From positions 62,001 through 126,000 of the forward strand of contig CAZQOQ010000001.1 in assembly GCA_964595205.1 (NCBI GenBank): 64,000 bases of DNA, in the 5' to 3' direction. The position numbers and the translations under genes are program-made. Of the stretch, positions 9,701 through 17,752 are shown one piece after another. The notes beneath the pieces are model-generated. The model was not told where the DNA came from. It searched no databases and was given only the letters and a program-made list of their open reading frames with translations. This stretch comes from JADKIH01 sp964595205. Its GTDB lineage: Bacteria; Bacteroidota; Bacteroidia; AKYH767-A; 2013-40CM-41-45. How positions within the stretch are numbered: the first letter of the stretch is position 1; each line of letters begins with the position of its first letter.

Positions 9701-11639
9701 ACCTGTCCAAAGCATCATATACATACGAAGTTGTGTGGGCATTAGCGTCTGTTGTGGATATCCTGTTTCCATTGGGATCATAAACATGTGTTGTTATATT
9801 TCCCATCGCATCGGTTAGCTGTGTGAGCTGGTTCACTGCATCGTAAGAGTAAGAAGTAATAAATCCCCTTTTATTTCTGTAAGATACCAGGTTACCATTA
9901 CCGTCATAAGAATACGATGAACTGAATCCTGCAGCGTCGGTTTCTGCCGTAAGCTGGTTATTCACATTATAGGTATAGGAAGTTGTATTTCCCAGTGCAT
10001 CTGTTGCTGACAGAATATTACCTGCCTCATTGTACGAAAGAGAAGCGGTGCCTGATGGAGAGGTCGCCGTCAAAACCCTGTTCAAAGCATCGTATGTGTA
10101 AGTTACTGTATGACCCAGCGCATCTGAAATGGAAGTCATGTTACCACGGGCATCATAATTATAAGAAGTAGTATTTCCCAGAGCCCCTGTTATCTGTGTA
10201 AGTCGATTCAGCGGATCATAATTGTAAAAAGTCACATTACCGTTTTCATCTGTATGTGATTTCTGGTTGCTGACATTATCGTAGGAGTAAAGCTGAATAG
10301 ATCCATCCGGAAATGTGATCATGGTTTTATCTCCGTGAACATTGTATTGATATTGTGTGAGGTTGCCATTTCCGTCAGTGAAGGAGATCATATTTCCGTT
10401 TAGATCATAGGCGAAGGATCTTGTGATTCCCAACGGGCTGTTAATCTGTAGCAGGTTGGCATTTGGATCGTAAGTGAAATTCGTCGTATTCCCGTTCTTA
10501 TCAGTAATGCCGGTGATGGTGCTGTAAACCGGGTTGTTCGCATAGCCATCCACCCGTATACACGTTAGCGTATTTCCTAACGGATCGGTTTCCATTAAGA
10601 GATTTCCTTTCGCATCATAAGCATAGTTATATTGATTACCGTTTGCATCTGTCCTCTGGATGAGGTTATGCATCGGGTCATATGCATAGGTCTCATGAAA
10701 GTCACAGCATCCTCCGGTTTTTTCAACCAGGTCGCCGGAAGAATTGTATTTGAAAACGGTGTTTTGCTGAACACTGTTCACCAATTCCGTCACGGTTGTC
10801 GTTAGCAGTGCCGCATCATAGCTGATTCCAATGCTGTTTAGCGGAGAAATGATCTTCTCGACATTCTGGCAATTCTGGTAGAGAATAAAAAACTGGTTTG
10901 ACTGTTGATCCCTGATTTCATCCATGTTATGCAAAACATCATACCCGTACTGGATGCTGTAGCCTGTTGGGTCCGTTACGGATATAAGGTCATTAGCCGG
11001 ACTGTACTGGTATGTTATTATGCGTGGCGGAATTACATTTGCATCATTCACCTGGATGAGGTGTCCGTTTGAATACGTGAGGGAAACTATACGGCCGGAG
11101 GCATCGGTTATTGATGTGGCCAGCGAGTCAGTATAACCGATAAGTATTGAATTATCATTCATGTCAGCGACTTTCGTGAGACGATGATGAACTGCGTTTT
11201 CAAAGAAATATACCAGTCCTGTTGTACTGAAAAGTTTGAATTTACCCGGCTGATATTGAACCAGTGAATCGAAAATGCCTGCCGGCGGATGATACAAATT
11301 TCCGGCAGAGACTTTATAAACATCCTTTCTCCCATCCCCGTGCCTTACGATTACTTCGTTTCCGTGAGGTTTGCAAATCATCGAATACGTCATCGTCCAG
11401 CCCGGGCCATATCCGAGATCCAATGAAGTTGCTGCGCTGTTATACGAAAATGTAAGATCTGTCGAAGGGCCACGTCCGGGAATATACAAGTCGTTTCTCT
11501 GGTAGAATAAGCTTCCTGAAAAACTGTTCACCCGGATGCCGGCAGGACCTAAGATGTTATATTTATTTATGTTCTGCGCATAAAGGCTGGCAACGCTTGC
11601 GTATAAAAATAAAATGATTTGTGTGAAGAATATTTTCAT
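6759..11639 (-). CDS. Giant RHS/YD-repeat secreted protein
   Basis: A 1626-residue protein counted from the ATG at 11639, which is preferred to the ATG nine codons upstream because it directly precedes a signal peptide (MKIFF to SLYAQ). After an N-terminal RHS domain (about 20-190) it carries several dozen YD repeats of about 21 residues (Y-x-Y-D-x-x-G-N), which in this family build a hollow beta-cocoon. The RHS core ends with the family hallmark D-P-x-G-L at about 7499-7513 (sequence FDPTGL). The remaining about 246 residues are rich in Pro, Gly and Lys and end in a charged helix; no nuclease, deaminase or other toxin motif is visible. The downstream gene encodes a secreted protein, not an obvious immunity protein. 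It is probably a surface or wall-associated RHS rather than a loaded effector, but this is uncertain. Confidence 0.88.
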   Translation of the reverse strand: MKIFFTQIILFLYASVASLYAQNINKYNILGPAGIRVNSFSGSLFYQRNDLYIPGRGPSTDLTFSYNSAATSLDLGYGPGWTMTYSMICKPHGNEVIVRHGDGRKDVYKVSAGNLYHPPAGIFDSLVQYQPGKFKLFSTTGLVYFFENAVHHRLTKVADMNDNSILIGYTDSLATSITDASGRIVSLTYSNGHLIQVNDANVIPPRIITYQYSPANDLISVTDPTGYSIQYGYDVLHNMDEIRDQQSNQFFILYQNCQNVEKIISPLNSIGISYDAALLTTTVTELVNSVQQNTVFKYNSSGDLVEKTGGCCDFHETYAYDPMHNLIQRTDANGNQYNYAYDAKGNLLMETDPLGNTLTCIRVDGYANNPVYSTITGITDKNGNTTNFTYDPNANLLQINSPLGITRSFAYDLNGNMISFTDGNGNLTQYQYNVHGDKTMITFPDGSIQLYSYDNVSNQKSHTDENGNVTFYNYDPLNRLTQITGALGNTTSYNYDARGNMTSISDALGHTVTYTYDALNRVLTATSPSGTASLSYNEAGNILSATDALGNTTSYTYNVNNQLTAETDAAGFSSSYSYDGNGNLVSYRNKRGFITSYSYDAVNQLTQLTDAMGNITTHVYDPNGNRISTTDANAHTTSYVYDALDRLIEIHRPIGTITYGYDAGGNQISRSDALGNSTTITFNNRNRQIASMDALGHSTVYTYDSHGNLLSLTDRNGHTSTYTYDALNRRVTHSNPPGETYTTAYDAVGKIISSTTPWGNVITYSYDAADRLTSATDLSGTIATYSYDANSNLISESDGNGNTTTYAYDALNRKISFTDPGGFNGSNAYDPQGNVISTTDRNLHTTNFSFDPLDRLVSTTLPSGDQTAIAYDAMGNTISITDDNGNSTAYTYDNNDRLIVETMADGTSNNYSYDLSGNVITRIDNNGNTTQYAYDALDRMITINYPGMNDNSYSYDNEGSLISATNNNAVVNYTYDNAGRLTSESLNGRTSSFIYDTPNHKRNVIYPGGRSIAESYDYRTRLTSVKESGIDLAAFTYDPADRLLTRTLKNGILSEYSYSSNDWLTKLRHSSGAIVADFNYEIDNEGNRKYELKAHHTNNSQQFGYDSNDRLTNLKEGVLLGSNIPLPHTQTQFNYDGAGNRTSVVKNLSITSYTSDAVNKYTAINMGPVINPTYDANGNAVSDGSHTYTYDFENRILSVDGGLTASYKYDALGRRIQKNTPSGTTNYFFEGERVIEECDALNVVKATYVYGNWLDDIVSMQRAGLDYYYSSNANGSVAAVTDNSGNIAEQYEYDAYGKPAFYNSSFTLIPGSVIGNNYLYEGKEYDTETGMYNNRARSYKPEWGRFVQRDPYGNWSDIYNIGNHYSYVGNNPVNWFDPTGLIVVTGGKNGTKVTTPDGATIILKSGETADVPTGSKFEDLPGEKKEPETPRPKPTPPPVPPGATRPPVKKGDEQPSKPPTSPQLPKVNGGSSVRPPAGSYPEPKGNEPQKEPAQPGCPPSAGQLGKEVKKGVGGIIGGNHPGGPGGVLGKLAEKAREGKSSGTPSTDGGKSPDKEKKDPAPAPAGPDLGPLYGQYILWLLRGRVGPNPIDEFIKAMKKQAELDKQREEDRKAKERLMPPIEPGFER

Positions 11640-12026
11640 GTCATCTTTTGATTTATGAAATAACAATTTCTTACTCTCAGACCGTAAAGGACTTTCACTG
11701 CCGGTAAAGGATTTCCTGAAAAATAATTATCCGGTAAAATATGATTCCGATAAGATATAAGTATGAAATGGAAAAGAGGCCTCTTCCGAAAAACTCTATA
11801 TATGTCCTTCTTCATGCAATTCATCTTATAAATGAATTTACATGAAACTCCTGTCAGGTTAAATCAATAATCAAAATAGGCAATTATGAGTTTCATGTTT
11901 TGTGTATAAAAAAAGTGACCAGATAATTCGGGAAATGAAATATACAATTTATTTTCTTGTTTTAGAACAAGAGATTAATAAGAACCTTAATTTTTCAATA
12001 AAATGATAAAAAATGAAACAATGCAA
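11640..12026. other. 387-bp gap, AT-rich, no gene seen
   Basis: This gap lies downstream of the amidohydrolase and upstream of the RHS gene, both on the minus strand, so it must hold the end of one transcript and probably the promoter of the other. I see no convincing coding sequence. The only structure I can point to is an 18-bp palindrome at 11955-11972. Confidence 0.5.
11955..11972. repeat. 18-bp palindrome, possible operator
   Basis: Perfect inverted repeat TCTTGTT-TTAG-AACAAGA. Neither side has a run of T, so it does not look like an intrinsic terminator. It lies about 320 bases upstream of the RHS gene and 54 bases past the amidohydrolase stop. It could be a regulator site or a short RNA hairpin; nothing in the window identifies a partner. 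Confidence 0.35.
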
Positions 12027-13682
12027 TTAGTCTTTAACCGAATAAACTTTCTCGCCATTCACATAGGTGGCCATGACCCTCGTCTTTGGAATATCGTTAT
12101 CATCCACTTTCATGATGTCCTGGTCGAGGATAACGAAATCAGCATACTTGCCTTCTTCAAGCGAACCTTTTTCTTCCTCCTCAAAATTTGCATAAGCAGC
12201 GTTGATCGTCATCGCTTTCAGGGCGTCCTTTCGTTTGATTTTATTTTCCGCCTGAAAACCATCCTTCGGATATCCTTTCAGATCTTTTCTTACCACCGCT
12301 GCATAAAAGGTATAGATAGGATTAATATTTTCAACAGGGAAGTCAGTTCCGAATGCAATAATTCCATCACTCGCCTGTCGCAGGTCTTCATACGCATAGG
12401 AGTAAGACATTCGTTTTTTCCCCAACCGTTCCTCAGCCCAGTACATGTCGCTGGTGGCATGCGTCGGCTGAACGGATGGAATGACAGAATAATTATTTAA
12501 TTTCTTTCTGTCATTCGGATCCATTACCTGGCAATGTTCGATACGCCATCTTCTGTGGTTTTCTGTCGAAAGGTGATCGGAATACACGTCCAGCACAACT
12601 TTATTTGCAGAATCGCCGATGGCATGTGTGCATAACTGGAAACCATTCTCCAGAGCCAGGTCTGCCAGTCGTTCGAGATGATTTGTCGTACACAGCATAA
12701 ATCCATAGTGTCCTTTCTGATCCTCATATTCCTGTTTAAGACACGCTCCCCGCGAGCCCAAGGCTCCATCGGCATAAACCTTAATGGCATTCACATTCAT
12801 CCGGTCGTTTTTAAATGGGCCGTGTTTCGTAAAATAGTCCAGCGTCTTTGGATCATCAGAAATCATGGCGTAAATGCGCATCTTAAGTTTCCCCTGGTTC
12901 TGCAAATTGACAAGCGTAAAAATCGAATCCTTACCCAATCCTGCATCATCGACGGTGGTTAGTCCCACGGCAAAACAATTCTCCTGGCCCTTCAGTAAAG
13001 CATCCTCTATCAGATCGTTGGTAAACTGCGGGATCTTTTTCTTTACCAGCTCCACGGCATTGTCGATAAGCAGCCCTGTAAGTTTACCGTCGTTTGCAAT
13101 AATTTCCCCGCCTTCTATTTTTGTTTCAGGGTTTATTCCTGCCATAGACAAAGCAGTTGAATTGCATAAAGCCGCATGTCCGTCGATTCTCATTAGGAAA
13201 ACCGGCTTGTCGGGGAACAGACTGTCCAGCCTTTCTTTAGTCGGCCACGATTTATCTTCCCAGTCATTCTGATCCCATCCACGGCCGAGTATCCAGCTGA
13301 ATTTATTCGTGGAAGCGTATTCTTTTATTTTATCAATGCATTCATCAAAGGATGTGCTGCCATACAAGTCACATTTCAGCAGGTCGGTTGAGTAGCCGTA
13401 AAAATGACAATGAGCATCTATAAAACCGGGATATACTGCTGCACCTTTCAGGTCAATAATCTCATTAGCTTCGTAATCGCTGCGGATATCCTCATTCGAG
13501 CCGATTTCCTTAATCTTGCCGTTAATCACTACAAAAGCATCGACATCAGAAAAATTATTATCGACAACGTAAATTTTTCCGTTATAAAATAATTTATCAG
13601 CATGTCTTTTTCCACATGACGTCAGCAGTGTTGCTACAGATAAAGGAAAAATTAATAAATACGGTATTATTTTTTTAGTCAT
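12027..13682 (-). CDS. Amidohydrolase family lipoprotein (YtcJ-like)
   Basis: A 551-residue metal-dependent hydrolase of the amidohydrolase_3 (YtcJ/LAF3-like) group. The N-terminus is a lipoprotein signal with lipobox LLTSC (Cys at about residue 22), so the enzyme should be anchored to a membrane, facing the periplasm or surface. The metal-binding strand PGFIDAHCHFYG (about residues 86-97) is intact. Other family marks are LGRGWDQNDW, RIDGHAALCNS, DGALGSRGA and GTDFPVE near the C-terminus. Length is normal for the family. Known members act on N-substituted formamides or related amides, but substrates are poorly defined, so I give no specific reaction. It stands alone, divergent from the YfiT-like gene at 13841. 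Confidence 0.85.
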   Translation of the reverse strand: MTKKIIPYLLIFPLSVATLLTSCGKRHADKLFYNGKIYVVDNNFSDVDAFVVINGKIKEIGSNEDIRSDYEANEIIDLKGAAVYPGFIDAHCHFYGYSTDLLKCDLYGSTSFDECIDKIKEYASTNKFSWILGRGWDQNDWEDKSWPTKERLDSLFPDKPVFLMRIDGHAALCNSTALSMAGINPETKIEGGEIIANDGKLTGLLIDNAVELVKKKIPQFTNDLIEDALLKGQENCFAVGLTTVDDAGLGKDSIFTLVNLQNQGKLKMRIYAMISDDPKTLDYFTKHGPFKNDRMNVNAIKVYADGALGSRGACLKQEYEDQKGHYGFMLCTTNHLERLADLALENGFQLCTHAIGDSANKVVLDVYSDHLSTENHRRWRIEHCQVMDPNDRKKLNNYSVIPSVQPTHATSDMYWAEERLGKKRMSYSYAYEDLRQASDGIIAFGTDFPVENINPIYTFYAAVVRKDLKGYPKDGFQAENKIKRKDALKAMTINAAYANFEEEEKGSLEEGKYADFVILDQDIMKVDDNDIPKTRVMATYVNGEKVYSVKD

Positions 13683-13840
13683 GAGTTTATAATTGCAGAA
13701 TAGGAGTTACGAATTACGACATTAAAATATAAATTTCCCACATTCTCATTAACTGAATATTTTTTATCCGCAAACAATAATTTTTGAACCTGATTTCTAA
13801 TTCGTTTTTGGTTAACTATCTTCGCTTAAAATAATTCATA

Positions 13841-14386
13841 ATGGAAATTGCTGAATTAGAAAAATTAAAGTATCCAATCGGAAAATTTTCCGCGCCGCTG
13901 GAATATTCGCCAGAAGACATAGAGAAATGGATCAGGGAGATCGAGAATTTACCTGGCGATTGCCGTGCTGAACTGAAAGGATTTACCGAAGACATGCTTG
14001 ATGAACCGTACCGTGAGGGCGGTTGGACTGCCCGGCAGGTTATACACCATATCGTTGACAGTCACATGAATGGATATATCCGCTTTAAATTGGCTCTTAC
14101 CGAGGACCTTCCGACGATTCGTCCCTACAAGGAGAACCTATGGGCCGAATTGCCGGACAGCAGAAGGGCCTCGCCTGTAATTTCACTGAACCTGCTTGAG
14201 GCCCTTCATGTGCGTTGGACACTCGTTTTGAGAAATATGAAAGAAACAGAATTCAGCCGAAGCTTTTTTCATCCTGAAAGTAAGAAAGAATTCATGCTTC
14301 ATACAGCTCTTGCATTGTATGTTTGGCATGGTCATCATCATCTCGAACATATTAGAATTGTAAAGCGTAAATTTGCCAAAAAATAA
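13841..14386 (+). CDS. YfiT-like DinB-superfamily putative metal-dependent hydrolase/transferase
   Basis: A 181-residue DinB/YfiT four-helix-bundle protein. The start region LKYPIGKF, the core GGWTARQVIHHIVDSHMN (about 62-79) and the C-terminal WHGHHHLEHI (about 164-173) are typical of the YfiT group. The His residues in the last two motifs form the expected nickel or zinc site. Bacillus relatives are described as bacillithiol S-transferases or metal-dependent hydrolases. Whether this organism makes bacillithiol cannot be judged here. Length and start are normal. It is a single-gene unit, divergent from the amidohydrolase gene. Confidence 0.85.
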   Translation: MEIAELEKLKYPIGKFSAPLEYSPEDIEKWIREIENLPGDCRAELKGFTEDMLDEPYREGGWTARQVIHHIVDSHMNGYIRFKLALTEDLPTIRPYKENLWAELPDSRRASPVISLNLLEALHVRWTLVLRNMKETEFSRSFFHPESKKEFMLHTALALYVWHGHHHLEHIRIVKRKFAKK

Positions 14387-14532
14387 TCCCGTACTGGTAT
14401 TCAGACGCATTTGCTTTTGAACTGTCGATAATGTTATAATAAAGTTAAATACATACGGCCATCGGTTATTACAGAGAATACCACTAACTTTTGGCCGTTT
14501 TCAGAGTACAAATCCAATTCAAATAAATTAAA

Positions 14533-16302
14533 ATGATACAAATGATTAAAGGCTGGGTTGCCAGGCAAAAAAAACTGCTGGTTATTCTCGCCATTGTTGG
14601 TGGATCTTTTATTTCGTTAAGTTTCGTCGAAGATTATTTTTTCGAAGTAAGTAAGAACCTTGACATATTCACTACCGTCTTCCGGGACGTAAATGTTTAT
14701 TATGTCGACAGCCTCCAGCCGGGGGAACTGATGAAGAAAGGCATCGATGCCATGTTGCAATCGCTCGACCCATACACGGTTTATATTCCTGAGAGTGATA
14801 TTGAAGATTACCGGATGACTCACATTTCTTCAGAGTATGGCGGGATCGGCGCTCTGGTTCATCAGAGAAACGGTGAAATTGAGATCAGCGACGTATACGA
14901 GGGTTTTCCTGCTCAAAAGGCCGACATAAGAGTGGGAGACAAGATCATTTCCGTGAATGGAAATTCCACGAGCAACCGCAGGGTCGACGACATCACCGAA
15001 TTCATGAAGGGTCAAAAAGGCACTACCGTAAAGATAGTCCTGAAGCGCGAGGGTGTAATGCAGCCCCTGGAAAAAACCATCATTCGCGATGAAATAAAAT
15101 TTAAAAACGTACCCTATTACGGTATGATCAACGAAACCACAGGCTATATCAAGCTGTCACAGTTTCTTGAAAACTCCGCTGACCAGGTGAAAGAGGCACT
15201 TGTTGCTCTCAAGCAAAACCCGAAACTGAAGGGAGTCATTTTCGATTTGCGTGGTAATGGCGGCGGACTGTTAAAGGAGTCGGTCGACATCGTCAATCTG
15301 TTCGTCGATAAAAACCAGAAAATCGTTTCCCAGAAAGGAAAAATCAGGGAGATGAACATCGATTATTTTGCGAGTAAGACTGCAATCGATCCGGATATTC
15401 CTCTTGCAGTGCTTGTCGATCGCGGATCTGCTTCTGCCTCAGAGATCGTCACTGGTGCGATGCAGGAACTGGACCGTGGGGTGATCATAGGGCAGCGTTC
15501 GTTTGGAAAGGGACTCGTTCAGCAAACTTATAATTTGTCATACAATACACTGCTCAAGGTCACCATCGCCAAATATTACACGCCGAGCGGGAGATGCATA
15601 CAGGCGCTGGATTACACGCACCGGAATTCGGACGGAAGTGTTTACAAGGTTCCGGATTCTTTGATCAGCGAATTCAAGACAAAAAATGGCAGATCGGTTT
15701 TTGATGGTAGCGGTATTTTCCCTGACATCTACCTGGATCCGGATTATTACAGCAACATCTCCATGTCTCTGATGAGCAATTATGTATTTTATGATTTTGC
15801 AAACAAATATTATCGTGATCACGCATCAATTGCGGCTCCGAAAGATTTCACACTCACTGATGCTGAGTATAATGAATTTGTGGCTTTTGCTGAAGGAAGA
15901 AAATATACTTATACTGATAAGAGCGAAAGAAAATTACAGGAGTTGAAACATGCAGCAGAAAGGGATAAGCATTACGACGTAATACAGAATGAATTTACGC
16001 AACTGGAGAAGAAGATGCTCGAGAATAAAAAGAACGATCTGAAGAATCACCGTGATGAGATCAAATCTATTCTTGAAGGTGAAATAGTTTCCCGGTATTA
16101 TTATCAGAAAGGCAGGCTCGAGGCAGGATTTAAATACGATCCTGAAGTAAAGAGAGCGGCTTCTATTTTAAATGATCAGCCGTTGTATACTTCAATTCTC
16201 AAGGGCGAGGGAGAATATAAGGTGATCGGAAAACCTGGTAGTCTGGTGCAGGCCAAAGCAAATGATGAGCGGGAAGATGACGAAGATTTTGATCACAACT
16301 AA
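14533..16302 (+). CDS. S41 family C-terminal processing protease with PDZ domain
   Basis: A 589-residue periplasmic or membrane-anchored serine protease. It has an N-terminal membrane segment (about 13-32), an S41 N-terminal helical part, a PDZ domain (about 98-180, SEYGGIGALV and VGDKIISVNG), then the protease core. The catalytic Ser is Ser301 in GSASASEI and the general base is Lys326 in SFGKGLVQ, at the normal 25-residue separation. Carboxyl-terminal processing proteases cleave tails of exported proteins. The last about 200 residues form a charged, helical extension common in Bacteroidota members. The gene is followed by yebC 116 bases away. Confidence 0.92.
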   Translation: MIQMIKGWVARQKKLLVILAIVGGSFISLSFVEDYFFEVSKNLDIFTTVFRDVNVYYVDSLQPGELMKKGIDAMLQSLDPYTVYIPESDIEDYRMTHISSEYGGIGALVHQRNGEIEISDVYEGFPAQKADIRVGDKIISVNGNSTSNRRVDDITEFMKGQKGTTVKIVLKREGVMQPLEKTIIRDEIKFKNVPYYGMINETTGYIKLSQFLENSADQVKEALVALKQNPKLKGVIFDLRGNGGGLLKESVDIVNLFVDKNQKIVSQKGKIREMNIDYFASKTAIDPDIPLAVLVDRGSASASEIVTGAMQELDRGVIIGQRSFGKGLVQQTYNLSYNTLLKVTIAKYYTPSGRCIQALDYTHRNSDGSVYKVPDSLISEFKTKNGRSVFDGSGIFPDIYLDPDYYSNISMSLMSNYVFYDFANKYYRDHASIAAPKDFTLTDAEYNEFVAFAEGRKYTYTDKSERKLQELKHAAERDKHYDVIQNEFTQLEKKMLENKKNDLKNHRDEIKSILEGEIVSRYYYQKGRLEAGFKYDPEVKRAASILNDQPLYTSILKGEGEYKVIGKPGSLVQAKANDEREDDEDFDHN

Positions 16303-16418
16303 ATTATTTATTTGCAGGTGCTGTGACGTTCCTGCTTCAACGGGCCGGCTTTTAGCAGGATTATTTCAGAATTTTCAAATTCTTTTGTAGTTTACGGCCT
16401 TTCAAGAAAGAAAATATT

Positions 16419-17129
16419 ATGGGTCGTATATTCGAAAAACGCAAACACAAGATGTTTGCCCGTTATGATAAAATGGCGAAGTCGTTCACCAAGATCGGTC
16501 GCGAAATCGCCATCGCAGTCCGCCTCGGAGGGCCGGATCCTGATTCCAACCCACGGCTTCGGGCGGCTATTCAGAATGGCAAAGGTCTTAATATGCCGAA
16601 GGACAGAATTGAAGGAGCCATTAAGAGGGCCTCGGAAAAATCTGAAGGGAACTTTGAAGAGTCTGTTTATGAAGGTTATGGCCCTCATGGGGTGGGAATT
16701 CTTGTTGAGACAACTACGAATAATCCCACTCGAACGGTTGCCAATATCAGGATGTATTTTAACCGGGGTAATGGAACACTGGGAAAGACCGGTTCTCTCG
16801 ATTTCATGTTTCAGCGAAAAGGCGTATTCAGGATACCGAAAGATGCTAAAATAAATCCCGACGATCTCGAACTTGAACTCATCGATTTCGGACTTGAGAG
16901 TATGGAAATCGACGAAGAAGAGATTATCATCTACACCCGGTTCGAAGACTTTGGAAAGATGGCAAAGGCACTTGAAGATAAAAAAATAGAAGTGAAGAAG
17001 GTAGGCCTCGAGAGAATACCTACTACATTCGTCGAGCTCAGTGAAGAGCAGCAGGATGAGGTGTTACAACTCGTCGACAAGCTTGAAGAGGACGACGATG
17101 TACAGGCAGTTTATCACAACCTGAAATAA
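16419..17129 (+). CDS. yebC: YebC/PmpR family protein
   Basis: A 236-residue YebC/TACO1-family protein, cytoplasmic. The N-terminus has the Bacteroidota version of the family signature: MGRIFEKRK, then FTKIGREIAIAVRLGGPDPD and NMPKDRIEGAIKRA. Family members have been described as DNA-binding regulators and, more recently, as translation factors helping ribosomes through difficult peptides such as polyproline. The acidic C-terminal domain ending DDDVQAVYHNLK is intact. The stop is 5 bases from the stop of the convergent pterin dehydratase gene, so the two messages overlap at their ends unless termination is very tight. Confidence 0.93.
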   Translation: MGRIFEKRKHKMFARYDKMAKSFTKIGREIAIAVRLGGPDPDSNPRLRAAIQNGKGLNMPKDRIEGAIKRASEKSEGNFEESVYEGYGPHGVGILVETTTNNPTRTVANIRMYFNRGNGTLGKTGSLDFMFQRKGVFRIPKDAKINPDDLELELIDFGLESMEIDEEEIIIYTRFEDFGKMAKALEDKKIEVKKVGLERIPTTFVELSEEQQDEVLQLVDKLEEDDDVQAVYHNLK

Positions 17130-17134
17130 ATTTT

Positions 17135-17416
17135 TCAGCCGGTGATGTTATCTATTTCACCTGCCATCATAAAATCCTTGTCAGTTACCCCTCCGGCATC
17201 ATGTGTGTTAAACCTGATCGTTAATTTATTGTACACATTCGTCCATTCCGGGTGATGATTTTTCGATTCGCAGACAAAACTCACTCTCACCATGAAACTG
17301 ATTGCCTCGCGAAAATCTTTGAAGATGAAATTTTTCCCGATTGAATTATTTTCGAAATACCATCCTTTAAGTGAAGCCAGCTTTTCCTGTGCGGTGATTG
17401 AATCGTAAAGTTTCAT
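17135..17416 (-). CDS. phhB: 4a-hydroxytetrahydrobiopterin dehydratase
   Basis: A 93-residue protein with the pterin-4a-carbinolamine dehydratase fold. The active-site signature is visible: ESKNHHPEW with two adjacent His, the Tyr in NVYNKL, the His in FNTHDAGG, and the final TDKD. The enzyme dehydrates 4a-hydroxytetrahydropterin after aromatic amino acid hydroxylation. No hydroxylase gene is in this window. It is followed upstream on the same strand by a small conserved gene 22 bases away and the PorU2-like gene 11 bases further, so it could be the end of a long transcript. Confidence 0.92.
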   Translation of the reverse strand: MKLYDSITAQEKLASLKGWYFENNSIGKNFIFKDFREAISFMVRVSFVCESKNHHPEWTNVYNKLTIRFNTHDAGGVTDKDFMMAGEIDNITG

Positions 17417-17438
17417 CTCGATGGGGATTAAGTTAACG

Positions 17439-17741
17439 TCAATGCTTATTTAACTTCGCCATAATTTCTGAAGAAAAACTATCGGCATAAACACCGAAAG
17501 CATTTACCAGCAAGCCCTTCAGATTATATTTTGCTGAGGAGATGGCAAATAAAACATTTTCATCACCCGGATCCGTATTTCCTTCAAACCTGTACACTTC
17601 ATCGATCTCAAAATCTTCCGGGTGTATGTTAATTGCGTTTTCAACACAATAAATGCAATCGCTCTTGATATTAAAGTTGTAAGTATATCCGCGCTTCACA
17701 AGATCGTTTACTGCTTCGGAGAGTGTGTCGTATGATTTCAT
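17439..17741 (-). CDS. Conserved Bacteroidota 100-aa protein of unknown function
   Basis: A 100-residue soluble protein. Relatives in Bacteroidota share the opening (M-K-x-YDTLSEA), a central HPEDFEIDEVYRFEG block and an AISS-x-x-x-LKG-x-LV-x-AYGVYAD-like end; here the last part is FGVYADSFS. Databases often label such proteins phosphoribosylpyrophosphate synthetase, but it is far too short for that enzyme and has no PRPP motif, so I regard that name as an error. Two Cys (CIYC, about residues 30-33) are 2 apart and could bind metal. It lies between the pterin dehydratase and PorU2-like genes in a tight same-strand run. Confidence 0.75.
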   Translation of the reverse strand: MKSYDTLSEAVNDLVKRGYTYNFNIKSDCIYCVENAINIHPEDFEIDEVYRFEGNTDPGDENVLFAISSAKYNLKGLLVNAFGVYADSFSSEIMAKLNKH

Positions 17742-17752
17742 CGTAGTGTCAG

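Noticed and set aside
11636..11824. Minus-strand frame upstream of RHS
   Set aside because: Its product has no signal or domain, and it overlaps the chosen RHS start.
16331..16359. CCTGCT and AGCAGG pair between the S41 protease and yebC as a terminator
   Set aside because: The stem is only 6 bp with a 17-base loop and no T run follows, so support is too weak.
17439..17741. Phosphoribosylpyrophosphate synthetase
   Set aside because: Similar proteins carry that label, but 100 residues without a PRPP-binding loop cannot be this enzyme.
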